From NCBI GenBank assembly GCA_030248065.1, contig JASAMV010004502.1:62001-126000 (forward strand): a stretch of 64,000 nucleotides of DNA, in the 5' to 3' direction. The DNA comes from Rhynchonema sp. JSB1_4 (taxonomy: Eukaryota; Nematoda; Chromadorea; Monhysterida; Xyalidae). The notes below the pieces were generated by a model. It saw only the letters and a program-made list of their open reading frames with translations. It did not search any database and was not told where the DNA came from. Position 1 is the first letter of the stretch; every line of letters starts with the position of its first letter. This document shows, one piece after another, positions 47,773 to 57,453 of the stretch. A program made the translations under genes and the position numbers.

Positions 47773-47886
47773 TGGCTATGTTTTGACATCCCAAACCCGA
47801 TTTCACTGTTATAAACACTATTTCTCATCATTTTGTTCATGTATAAATTAGTTTTAACCAAAAAAGCCAAAAAAAACAAAAAATTC

Positions 47887-47964
47887 ACCGGCGCCGGCGG
47901 GACTCGAACCAGCGGTCCCACAGGCACGAGTCCAACGCCTTCACCGCTGAGCTAGCGAACCGAC
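47887..47964 (-). tRNA. tRNA-like segment in array unit 2
   Basis: Same A-box-like and B-box sequence as 47321-47394, with extra bases (CCTGT region) before the T arm. Same caveats. Confidence 0.35.
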
Positions 47965-47989
47965 ACACACTTCCGTCTAGCCGCTGCTA

Positions 47990-48179
47990 AAGGCAAACTA
48001 CGCCAACACGAGCCCGATTTCGAAGGTAGTGTGGACTCAAAACGAATAGAAAGAGAAAATCATCATGCTCCACTTTTGTATTCTTCAACGTGTAACATTT
48101 CCCAAATCAGCAGCCACGTCAGAATGTTTCACCATTCGGCCAGCTGCGAAATCGAGCTCATGTTGGTGTAGCTTGCCTT
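47990..48179. mobile_element. Family K MITE, 190 bp, complete
   Basis: Ends AAGGCAAACTACGCCAACAC and GTTGGTGTAGCTTGCCTT, TA on both sides. Unit 1 has the empty site GCTGCTACTTATA. Relatives at 21134-21308 and about 58925-59040. Confidence 0.82.
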
Positions 48180-48328
48180 TACTTATATCTAGCGCTGCTG
48201 CTGTCTAATACACACACGTGTATTAATTAATGCACACACAGCCAGCTGCATGTAACGGTTAAACCTGATGATCAAGGGACCTGGATGATTTTCCAAAGAT
48301 TTTTATCTCCTAATATTTCTGGCTCCGC

Positions 48329-50160
48329 GTAAATTTCTCTGGCATTCACTTTTTATCTGGCGCGAACTTTCCTCAACCACGGGAACGCCGGTTCAAAAAC
48401 GGGATAATTGACCGATTTCGGTGCACCTGCACGTCGCTGTAGAACATACAGTATTTCTAACCAACTAGCTAAAGCTTGGACAGTTTCAAAATCGACTTCC
48501 CTTTTTCTTGGGCTTAGGCTTGGGCTTGGGCTTAGGCTAAGGCTAAGGCATACCCGTGCCTTCTATATAGAAATCGAACATTTGCGTTTTCTTTTTGTCA
48601 AGGCAACTGTCCAAGCTTTTCCCAACATGCATCAGTTCGATGGGTTGATGGAAGACTGATTACCATTGTAATCAGTACGCCCTGCAGAGGCGCTGGGGGG
48701 AAGACTGATTACAAATTAAACGGATTCGTAATCAGTCTTCCCCCCAGGCCCCAATCCCAGGAAGGCTGATTACGCGTGCTATAGCATATACATATAATCA
48801 GCCTTCCTGGGTTGGGCAGCTGGGGGGAAGACTGATTACGCTGATAGAATTACGCGGAACGTGCGTATGGCCGGCGTGTTGTGCGCGTGTGACAATGTTG
48901 GGGTGGGTGAGCTGAAATAACACCTTGTTTCTTGTGTGTTGTTTGTCGAAATGTTGTGCGATTGTTCGCACAATTTGGTGGTGTAGCTTCGTTAAAAATG
49001 GTGTGCTATATCGGATGGGTGAGTGTCACAAACAAGGAGTTTGTCTTCACGAGCTACACAGACAGCAAAAAATACAGACGTCTGCGGCTGCCAAGAAGTC
49101 ACACGTCAGTGGTTATATCAATATTCTTTTTACTAGCATAGATGAACAAATGCACAATTGATATGTTGCACAAGGTTCACGGTTTCACAATTATAACATG
49201 AGCAGAAAAACAGCATGAGCTCTGAAAAGACAAATTTTCTTTGCTTTTTTCAATTACACTGATCCTCCACCAAATCGGGCCAAATATGCCTGAAATAGCA
49301 AGGGCGGTTCAGTACTGGGAACGAACCGTCCCACTACCGATTCGGGTTTATCCGTTTTATTTTTCGATCCGTAATCAGTCTTCCCCCCAGCGCAGCTTTG
49401 TCGGGTTTATCAGGTTTATCAGCTTTATCCGGGTTATTTGTAATCAGTCTTCCCCCCAGCGCAGCTTTGTCGGGTTTATCAGGTTTATCCGTTTTATTTG
49501 TAATCAGTCTTCCCGGCACGGTTCGATGACATAAATAAAACAAGAGTCATTTTCAAAACTGTTTCCAGGGTGATGTTGCGGTGTTTGAAAAAAATTTAGT
49601 GATATCTGATTAATCACGCATTGTATTCAAGCTCCACAATTGATGTACTGGGGCGATTTTTTAGGTGATCTGAAGAGAGGGTGGGTAAGACCGGTGATGG
49701 TTATCCATTCTGTTTGGTTAGGTGGTTGATCATGTGCTGTTTATTTCGCTTGTTATTTGAACTCGAATCGCATGATGTTGTTTTGATTGACGAACTTGCT
49801 CTTCAGTGACAGAAGAGCCATGAAGCTCTCTCCAGAGTCCATCAGCACCGGCTTGGTGAACACTGACACTGAAATGGCACTGTGTATCATACTGAGATGG
49901 AGCGCAACACATGTGAACAAACTGCACAAACCTGGGATTAAGAACAACTTCGCATTTGGTGCGATCTGCAGTTTGTGAGTCCTCTTGAGCGACATCAGTT
50001 TGTCGTATCCCTCGGTGTTGTAAACGATGGTTCGTACAGCGACGAGACCAGGAGACTCGAAGTCGCGATCGCGTGTTCCCCAAACGTGGGCCACATGCGA
50101 CTAAAATAAGAACGCAAGAATGCCGTTTAGTTGTCAGAAATGCAACTTATGAACATGAGT
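48329..50160. repeat. Segmental duplication, copy 2 (pair: 29372-30342)
   Basis: Matches the first copy along its whole length apart from scattered substitutions and the 878-bp insertion at 48643-49520. Flanks differ, and here the gene fragment continues upstream into a further exon. Confidence 0.85.
48643..49520. mobile_element. 878-bp element with GGAAGACTGATTAC palindromes
   Basis: Perfect 8-bp duplication GTTCGATG (48635-48642, 49521-49528); the first duplication copy has the single, unoccupied GTTCGATG. Near the ends are GGAAGACTGATTACC and GTAATCAGTCTTCCC. These words recur inside, for example at 48699-48715, 48749-48763, 48826-48839, 49371-49386, 49440-49455 and 49499-49513, forming short hairpins. 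The middle (48880-49240) looks unique; a TTGTTTGTCGAAATGTTGTG frame there shows no domain. Confidence 0.85.
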
Positions 50161-50416
50161 ATCTGACCGTCGATGTTGATTGAGCAGCCCTTGTGTCATC
50201 GACGCTGGCTGCTCTGCGAACGACGGGTGTGCTTTGGTAAACGCCAACCCCTACCATATGATCGATGTCTTTATGGAACTGTCGAAACAGGTCGTTCAAC
50301 ACCTCCGTCCTGCAGAATGGTATGTGTTTCAGTTTCATTTCCAGTTCATGCAGTCTCTGATCCAATTGGTTGAATTTATGTCTGATGATTGTACTGCAAG
50401 GAGGTTTGGGTCTCAC
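49753..50416 (-). CDS. Unknown protein fragment, two exons
   Basis: Exon a (up to 50416, ending 50168) encodes a probable coiled coil: KFNQLDQRLHELEMKLKHIP and VLNDLFRQFHKDIDHMVG. After a 67-base intron, exon b (50100-49753) runs SHVAHVWGTRDRD, VAVRTIVYNTEGYDKLM, KRTHKLQIAPNAK, a hydrophobic stretch near LCSLFTCVAL and ends NNIMRFEFK. I do not recognise the family. The intron joins in phase 0. A duplicated, frameshifted copy of exon b lies at 29928-30290, so this could be the live gene's 3' end or another relic. The 5' end is not identified. Confidence 0.45.
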
Positions 50417-50554
50417 ACCATATTATTTGATCCATAAATTCAGTTGTGTTTGCCACTTGATTATCTGTTCTCAATCAAGCCGGTCTTGGACTGTTGTGAC
50501 CAACCGGTCAACGATCATCTATACATACTGCGTATATACTATTTTTATGTATTA

Positions 50555-50660
50555 CGTATAGTCCACCACGGACTCATGAGACGACTTATTTTGAAGTTGA
50601 CTTCAACGGATCCAATAATGTTCCGGTTCCACGTGTTTCGGAAATGAAAGAAAGAGAAAC
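50555..50660. repeat. Dispersed repeat shared with 9711-9810
   Basis: See the Lhx1/5 intron copy; same order of words (CTCATGAGAC, TTTTGAAGTTG, CCACGTGTTTCG, AAAGAAAGAGAA). Confidence 0.5.
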
Positions 50661-51009
50661 GCATGTATTTTTAAAAAAACACGCTCTCCACCTCGGTGCG
50701 TAAATTCCCTTTTGACTCCCAAAACATTTGTGTGCGTGCTGAATGACGTTGCTGTTTGCGTAAGTACGCAACAAATTGAGGTCAGCCAGCTGGAACTTGT
50801 CATCATGTCTCTCGGCCCAATCTCTTTCTTTTGTTTGCGAAGACCCGTGTGGCCGTCGCATTTTTGAATCTGGCCAAGCAAGCTTTAAAAAGAGTCGTCT
50901 CATGAGCACGTGCCTGGACTATACACGCTGTTTTGTATGTTTGCAAACTTGGTCAACATGAGAGCAAAACATGAGCTTTGGAGTTTATTTGTGGCAACCC
51001 ACACGTATA

Positions 51010-51236
51010 CCGTAAAACCTAAAATACAAGGGGGGCTGTATTTTTTCACTGGCCCCTTTTAGGGGGGCTGTATTTTTTGGGGGGGGCTCTATTTTTGGGG
51101 GGCTCTATTTTTTCGCTGCCCAAAATCTCAAAAAATGCCCCCTGCCCCTCAAATGGAGTTCTGTCAGGGTGTTACTGGTCATTATTGAGTGTTTTTAGGT
51201 GCAGATCATCCACAAAAGGCTTTACGTCACCATCTA
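51010..51236. mobile_element. Family D MITE, copy 3, truncated by family E
   Basis: Starts CCGTAAAACCTAAAATACA after a TA, runs through the core AAAAGGCTTTACGTCA and is cut where a family E copy begins at TA 51235-51236. Confidence 0.65.
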
Positions 51237-51632
51237 CCGTATTGTCGGAAATAGAACCCGGGGGGTCTATTTTTTCACTGGGGTCATTTTGGGGGGGTTC
51301 AATTTATGGGGGGGGTCAATTATTGGGGGGGTTATATTTTTCATTTGGCCCCCCGACGAAAAAAATCATTGTTAATAATGCCCATAAAAATGGCTTGTTT
51401 TCGGTATTTTCTAACTTCAACAGCGGCAATTGTGCTTAAAACGCTGTATTCTGTTGTGTACGCAAGCTTAAACAACGTTTGACACAACAACACAGCCCTA
51501 CCATACCACTAATCTGTTCTGTGGCACAGTGAAGGTTGGGGGTGGGGTTATATTTATGGGGGGGGGTCAATTAATGGGGGGGTTCTATTTTTGATTTCGA
51601 GCCATTTAGGGGGGGTTCAATTAATGGGGCCC
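51237..51632. mobile_element. Family E MITE, copy 2, right end missing
   Basis: Starts CCGTATTGTCGGAAATAGAA; interior blocks as in 44445-44861 but inverted. Runs into GGCCCG-rich sequence without the expected terminus. Confidence 0.6.
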
Positions 51633-51940
51633 GACAGTTCGGGCCGGGAAGTCCGGCCCGGCCCGATTTTTTCGGCCCGACTTTTTCTGATGATATTTTG
51701 AAGAAAATTTTCTGGTGCAAAAATTACTGTTTTTTAATTTAGAAATACCTGATAATCATAAGTCGGTACTAATTTGCAGAATCGCGAGAAATTTTGGCAA
51801 ATTTAGCCTAAAAAATCACGATTTTTTGTTAAAATTCGATGATGTCGGGCAGAGATCGGAAACGGGCCGGGCCGGGCCGCGATTTTGGACTTGGTCGACC
51901 GGGCCGGGCCGGGCCGGAGATTTGGGGGGACCGGGTATGC
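51632..51940. mobile_element. Family G relative, degenerate
   Basis: GGGCCGGG arrays at both ends of an AT-rich middle, with AGAGATCGGAAACGGGCC instead of the AGAGGTCGCAATCGGGCC end. Borders unclear. Confidence 0.45.
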
Positions 51941-52094
51941 CTAAATTCGAACGAAATTACCATTTTTTGAACCAAAATTTTCAAAATTTTTGCGCTTCGC
52001 GCAATAACATTTCCTAGTTCTTGATCTTTTCAGTCATCGTTTTGAAGAAAGAAGCAGTGGTGTAGCCAGTGCATAGTAGGCCTGGACAAAATAC

Positions 52095-53058
52095 CACTTT
52101 TGACACCCAATACCAATACCCAATACCAATACCGGTCCTGTACCAATACCCAATACCAATACCAATTTGGTGACCCAATACCAATACCCAATACCAATAC
52201 CGGGTGAGACCAGTGGTGTAGCTGGGGGGGGGGTGGGGGGGGACCCCCCCTAGGTACAGTAGGTAGGTTGCCGCCCCTCGCCTGGTACAGTAGGTAGGTT
52301 GCCGCCCCTCCCCTGGTACAGTAGGTAGGTTGCCGCCCCTCACCCAAAACATTCATTTTTGGCTTAAAATTGCATAAAATTAGCATATTTGTCTGCAAAT
52401 AGGCGAAAAATCGCGCGCTGCGCGCGAAATTAGTGTTTTAGGCCACATTTTCTTCAGTATTTAGACATAAAAAATTTCGGTTTCCAGATGACCCCCCCCC
52501 CCCCAAGTGGTACGACCCCCCCCTAGCTCGGCTGGTACAGTAGGTAGGTTGCCGCCCCGCATTTTGGGTGGTACAGTAGGTTGCCGCCCCGCCTGGGTAG
52601 CTACACCACTGGGTGAGACCCAATACCAATACCAATACCCAATACCAGATCAATGCTACTGAAGTGCCTGGTATTGGGTTTGGTATTGGGTTGGTATTGG
52701 TATTGACTATTGAGTATTGGGTATTGGGTTGGTATTGGAATTGGGTATTGGGTATTGGTCTTAGTATTGGTTTGGTATTGGGTTTTTGGTCTGGTATTGG
52801 GTTGGTATTGGGTTTGGTATTGGTTTGGTATTGGGTTTTGAGTCAGGTATTGGGTTTGGTATTGGTTTGGTATTGGGTTTTTCTGGATTAGTATTGGGTA
52901 TTGGTTTTGACCCAATACCTGGGCAAACCCAATACCAATGCCCAATACCAATACCAGGCCAGCTTCAATACCAATACCCAATACCAGAATTACACCCAAT
53001 ACCAATACCAAACACTGGTATTGGTATTGGTATTGGGTGGTATTGGTATTGAGTATTG
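52095..53058. repeat. GGTATTG/CAATACC minisatellite with strand switches
   Basis: Variants of CAATACCAATACC at 52105-52205, 52617-52645 and 52907-53010, and of the complement GGTATTGGTATTGGG at 52658-52905 and 53012-53055. A family B element interrupts it (52211-52611). Alternation of long complementary blocks would allow hairpins. Open frames across it (Gly-Ile-Gly-Tyr-Trp repeats) are not genes. Confidence 0.85.
52211..52611. mobile_element. Family B hAT-like element, 401 bp, in minisatellite
   Basis: Ends CAGTGGTGTAGCTGGG and GGGTAGCTACACCACTG; perfect 8-bp duplication GGTGAGAC (52203-52210, 52612-52619). Nearly identical to 32145-32545. Palindrome TCGCGCGCTGCGCGCGA at 52411-52427. Confidence 0.9.
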
Positions 53059-53073
53059 TGCCCACCCATAGTG

Positions 53074-53481
53074 CATAGTAGTGGCTTGGGGGGGGTTGGG
53101 GGGGGTTACCCCCCTCTCAGTACTTACCTACCACAAAACCCGAGGGGGGGTTGGGGGGTTTGAGTACTTACCTCTCACAACTCCAAATCATACCTCTCAC
53201 AAGCAATTTTATACCTTTTTAAGGCAAAAATCGGTGTTTTTCGACCTTATTTTCGCAAAAATCGCGCGCTCCGCGCGCAAACCCGCCCATAATACCTATT
53301 TTTAGGCAATTTTCGGCGAACATTTTGAAAAAGTACTATTTTTACCTCAATTTTTGGCCAAAATTGTATCACAAAAACGGTGTTTTTTCGCCTTTTTGGG
53401 TGACCAAAATCATACCTCTCACGCTTCCGGTCCCAACCCCGCATCATACTTACCTCCCACACATGGGCCTGCCACTACACT
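53074..53481. mobile_element. Family C-like element
   Basis: Left TAGTGGCTTGGGG, right CCTGCCACTACACTG, words CTTACCTCTCACA inside and the palindrome CGCGCGCTCCGCGCGC at 53273-53288. Left end imperfect; no clear duplication. A related fragment (GGCAAGGGGGTTACCCCCTG) lies at 57113-57195. Confidence 0.55.
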
Positions 53482-53485
53482 GAGC

Positions 53486-53879
53486 CAGTGTAGTTCCTGG
53501 GGGGAAGGGGGGTCCCAACCCCCCTCGGGTACACTATCTCCCCCTCAGGTGGTACACTATCCCCCTATCTCCCCCTCCGGGTACACTATCTCCCCCAATT
53601 TTTGCCTAAAATAGGCATTTTTAGGCCTAAAATGGGCATTTTTAGGCCAAAAATGAGTGATTTTCAGGTCAATGTTCTCAAAAGTCGCCAAAATACCCTT
53701 TTTCTGAAGAATTTTTTCCAAAAAGGGGCAAAAATAGGTCAAATTTTCTACCTCAAGAAGTGACTTTTTCCTGAATTTGGGTCTTCCCCCCCCCTTCCCC
53801 CGCGGGGGGTACACTATCTCCCCCTCCGAAAAAAACGGAGAGTCCGCTATCCCCCCCCTCCGGACCAGGAACTACACTG
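53486..53879. mobile_element. Family A hAT-like element, reverse orientation, 394 bp
   Basis: Ends CAGTGTAGTTCCTGG and CCAGGAACTACACTG. It abuts the left end of the nested family B element, and no clean duplication is left. Confidence 0.75.
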
Positions 53880-53965
53880 GGTGTAGCTACCCATCCCATA
53901 CCCAGGCCTTTGCAATCAACCCACTTATACCACCAAAAAAGCCTACCTGCAATCAACCTACCTAC

Positions 53966-54778
53966 CAGAGGTCGCAATCGGGCCGGGTTTGGCCGGCCCG
54001 GCCCGGCCCGAGCCCCCAAATCTCCGGCCCGGCCCGGCCCGACCCGTACCCCCAAACCTCCGGCCCGGCCCGGCCCGAACCCCCAAATCTCCGGCCCGGC
54101 CCGGCCCGGCCCGATTTTTTGGCTCAGATTTTAACCCAATTTTTGTCATAATTTTTGCGATTTTTTTGAACCTATTTTTTGGTTGAAAACAACGGTGTTG
54201 CAGGGGTTGGGGGTCCCCCCTAGGTACAGCAGGTAGGTAGGTTGACGCTCCATCCTGGTACACTATGTAGGTCGCCGCCCGGCGGCTAGTACAGTAAGTT
54301 GCGATTTTTGGCTCAAAATGGTATATAAAATCGGTACTTTTCACTCCAAATTGGCGATAAATCGCCGCGCTACGCGCGAAATTAGGGTTTTAGAGCACAT
54401 TTTCTTCAAAATTTCGACCGAAAAAATTTTGTTCCCCCTTAGCCCGGCCGGTACAGTAGGTAGGTTGCCGTCCCACATTTTTGGTGGTACTGTAGGTTGC
54501 CGCCCCGCCTGGGTAGCCACACCACTGGTTGAAAATACATTGTTTTCCATGAAATGGTCGTCAGATAGAGACAATACTGATCACTTACTTGCCGAATCCG
54601 TCAGAAATTTTAGTATTTTTGACAAAAAAATCCCTACATTTTCAGTAAAATAAGTCACTTCAGAAGCTTCGGGCCGGGGCCGGCCCGGCCCGACCCTCCA
54701 AATCTCCGGCCCGGCCCGGCCCGAGCCAAAAGCCCAAAATCGCGGGCCCGGCCCGGCCCGGCCCGATTGCGACCTCTG
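53966..54778. mobile_element. Family G hAT-like element nested in family B, 813 bp
   Basis: Ends CAGAGGTCGCAATCGGGCC and GGCCCGATTGCGACCTCTG, perfect 8-bp duplication CTACCTAC (53958-53965, 54779-54786). Inverted relative to 46221-47016 and hosting its own family B insertion. Confidence 0.9.
54190..54527. mobile_element. Family B element nested in family G, 338 bp
   Basis: Ends CAACGGTGTTGCAGGGG and GGTAGCCACACCACTG, perfect 8-bp duplication GTTGAAAA (54182-54189, 54528-54535). Third level of nesting. The corresponding place in 46221-47016 is unoccupied. Confidence 0.85.
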
Positions 54779-55109
54779 CTACCTACTGTACCGACCGGCC
54801 GAGCTAGGGGGGTCATCCGGGAACAAAATTTTTATGTATACATATTGATGAGAATGTACTCTTAAGCGCTAATTTCGCGCGTCACGCGCGATTTTTCGTC
54901 TGTATGGAATGAAAAAATACCGATTTTAAACCATTTTGAGCCAAAAATTATCCCTACAACTGTGCCAGCCGGGGCGGCGACTTACGTACTGCATCAGGAT
55001 GGCGCGTCAATCTACCTACCTACCCCTTCCCCCCGGCTGCACCAGTGAAAACAAGTATTCTGCAGAAAATTTTCGAATTTTTTTCAGCTTTTTGGACTTT
55101 TCAGTCTTC

Positions 55110-55325
55110 GGCCCTTGAAAATTGGCTGACCGGGCCGGGCCGGGCCGACCTGCAGCCCTCCACCGGGCCGGGCCGGGCCGGACTTTTCGCCGACCGGGCC
55201 GGGCTGGGCCGACTTTACCCGGCCCGTTTCCGATCTCTGATGTCGGGCCTTTTTGGGCCGGCCACCCCGGCCCGGCCCGACATTCCGGAAAGTCGGCCCG
55301 GCCCGGCCCGATTCCCACCTCTGCC
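55110..55325. mobile_element. Family G relative
   Basis: GGGCCGGGCCG arrays around CCGTTTCCGATCTCTGATG, ending GCCCGATTCCCACCTCTG. Same subfamily as 51632-51940. Left border unclear. Confidence 0.45.
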
Positions 55326-55556
55326 CCCTAGTATCCGGTATCTGGTATCTTGATTTTTTCATCCAGGGGTATCCGGTATCCTGACTTTTTGTCCAGGGGT
55401 ATCCTACCCTAAAATTTTTCCGAAAACCGTAATTTTGGGAGCAACCCCCCCTGGTATCCGAGATTTTTCATTTTGGGTATCCGGTATCCGAAAATTTTGG
55501 ATTTTGGGTATCCGGTATCCTAACTTTTTGATTTCCCAACGACACAACTGGGTTGA
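55326..55556. mobile_element. TATCCGGTATC-rich element, family H relative
   Basis: Words GGTATCCGGTATC repeat across 230 bases and the right end CAACGACACAACTGGG resembles the family H terminus CAACGACACCACTG. Left end not visible. Confidence 0.5.
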
Positions 55557-55675
55557 GATGATCAATTCGGCCGTTTATCCCAATTTGCCACTGGCCATTC
55601 ATTTGCGTTGCACGGCCCCTCAAAGATGGTAGCATGGGGTGTTGTGCCCTCAACACCTTGACCACATGCTGAAGT

Positions 55676-55956
55676 GGCCTAAAATAGGCGTTTTTAGGCA
55701 TAAAATGAGTGATTTTTAGGTCAATGTTGTCAAAAATCGCCAAAACACCCTTTTTATTGAGATTTTTTTCCAAAAAGGGGCAAAAATGAGCCAAATTTTC
55801 GACCTCAAAAATGACTTTTCTCCAAATTTGGGTTCTCTCCCCCCCTTCCGGGTCCTTCCCACCCCCCTTCCCCCAGGTGGGTACGTCTGTTCCCCCCTTC
55901 CCCCTCCGAAAAAAGGGGGTACCGCCTGTTCCCCCTCCGGACCAGGAACTGCACTG
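55676..55956. mobile_element. Family A element, left end missing
   Basis: Right terminus CCGGACCAGGAACTGCACTG; interior GGTGGGTACGTCTGTTCC as in 27000-27303, a matching subfamily. Confidence 0.6.
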
Positions 55957-56626
55957 AATCTGTCTATCGTCAACAACAATCGACCTCAAAATAGACATTT
56001 TTGACTCAAAATGGCTCAAAATCGGTATTTTCACCCCAAATTGGCAAAAAATCGCGCGCTACGCGCGGATTTAGTACATCTAAGTGCATTTTCATTAATA
56101 TTCACACATGATTACCTACTTAGTACACTATACTATACCTTGATTTTTGGTGACCCCCCACCATCTATCTATCGTCAATAATTTTGGGTCAGTGTAGTTC
56201 CTGGGGGGAGGGGGGTCCCCCCCCTAAGGTACACCAACCGCCGCGACCAAGGCACACTAGTACACTAACCGCCGCGCCAGGTACACTAGGCCTAAAATGG
56301 GTGATTTTTAGGTCAATGATGTCAAAAGTCGTCAAAATACTCTTTTTATGGAGAATTTTTTCTAAAAAGGGGCAAAAATCGGTCAAATTTTCCACCTCAA
56401 AAAGTGACTTTTTCCTGAATTTGGGTCTTCCCCCCCCCTTCCCCCCCAGGGAGGTACACTAACCGCCGCACGGTAAAAAGGGGTAGGTACACTAACCGCC
56501 GCGCCGGACCAGGAACTACACTGGTTTGGGTCGACCGTCGACCCCCCCCCCAGATTTCGGACTTGGGTCATCTATCTATCGTCAACACATTTCGGGTTTC
56601 AATCTATCTATCGTCAACACCCTGAC
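55957..56626. repeat. Family J relic split by a family A element
   Basis: ATCTATCTATCGTCAACA words flank the family A copy at 56190-56523 and continue to the target duplication of the TAGGGTTAG element. Palindrome ATCGCGCGCTACGCGCG at 56043-56059. Confidence 0.5.
56190..56523. mobile_element. Family A hAT-like element, 334 bp
   Basis: Ends CAGTGTAGTTCCTGG and CCAGGAACTACACTG; flanks TTTTGGGT and GTTTGGGT agree in seven of eight. Confidence 0.82.
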
Positions 56627-57088
56627 TAGGGTTAGAGAGATGTCAGGTGTCGGGTGCCAAAAAATGTAAGTGTCGGGTGTCGGTACCCCCAGATGTCGGG
56701 TGTCGGGTTTTTTAGACCCGACACCCGACACTTACGGTTCAAAACATCAGTTTTACCGAGAAAAGAATTTTGAGAGAAAATTTTCTTCGGACCAAATGTT
56801 TCCGAAGACGCAGAATGTGACATTTTGGTGTTTATTTCGTGTGAAAATACTTGAATTCAGTAACCTGAGCCAAAAAATTGCACTAATGATGCAAATGAGC
56901 AAAAATTTGCCTGTTTTTGTTCCAAAAACAGGTGTCGGGTGTCGGGTTTTTTTCAAAAGCTAGATGTCGGGTGTCGGGCTTTTTTGCAACTGTCGGGTGT
57001 CGGGTGTCGGCTTTTTTCTCAGATGTCGGGTGTCGGGTACTTCCAGATGTCGGGTGTCGGGTACCCCCCCCCCCGACTTCTAACCCTA
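56627..57088. mobile_element. 462-bp hAT-like element with telomere-like ends (family F, copy 2)
   Basis: Ends TAGGGTTAGAG and TTCTAACCCTA, perfect 8-bp duplication ACCCTGAC (56619-56626, 57089-57096). TGTCGGG arrays next to both ends, shared middle with 15062-15586 in inverse orientation. It lies about 370 bases upstream of the SLC16 start codon. Confidence 0.87.
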
Positions 57089-57453
57089 ACCCTGACCAAG
57101 TACTCACTGAGTGGCAAGGGGGTTACCCCCTGTCAGTACTTACCTCCACAAAACCCGAGGGGGGGTGGGGCTGGGGGGGGGGGGGGGTTGAGTACTTTGT
57201 TGTTTTCGAAAAAAACGGCGTTTTTCAGTTCGTGACTATAATGTCGACTTATGGAGCCTCTTTTGGCCGGCCACGCGATTCCGGCCGGAGTTTCCCACCT
57301 CTTCTCGAACTCAAAAATAGCTTACTGTACGGCAATCTTGGCGGTTGTTTTCAGCACGAACGTTTCACAACGAAAGCGGCGCCATTGCCGTGTCAGCCAA
57401 CGTCATAAAAACAGCGACGGACGGACGAGAAGGGGCTATTCTCAATTAACAAA

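Larger units (their letters stand above)
47216..47775. repeat. Array unit 1 (about 560 bp), most complete
   Basis: Order: TTTTGACATCCCAA, tRNA-like segment on the minus strand, CCGTCTAGCCGCTGCTACTT, TGTATTAATTAATGC, GGTTAAACCTGATGATCAAG, a long inverted repeat at about 47528-47604 with arms starting TGGATGATTTTCCAAAGATT, then CCTATAAAAGGCAG and a Lys-Pro tract ending AAATGATGGCTATG, where the next unit begins at once. Tandem with 47776-48330. Confidence 0.8.
47776..48330. repeat. Array unit 2, truncated, with K-family insertion
   Basis: Repeats unit 1 from TTTTGACATCCCAA through the first hairpin arm, then breaks off at about 48312 into the segmental duplication. A family K MITE is inserted at 47990-48179. 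Confidence 0.78.
53875..55048. mobile_element. Family B element holding a family G element
   Basis: Left TGGGTGTAGCTACCC and right CGGCTGCACCAGTG frame sequence that aligns with the family B copy at 46462-46760 once 53966-54786 is removed. Palindrome TCGCGCGTCACGCGCGA at 54875-54891. Outer borders approximate. Confidence 0.65.

Noticed and set aside
52601..53065. 150-residue open frames of Tyr-Trp-Val-Leu-Gly and Asn-Thr-Gln-Tyr repeats
   Set aside because: Direct translation of the GGTATTG minisatellite; present on both strands.
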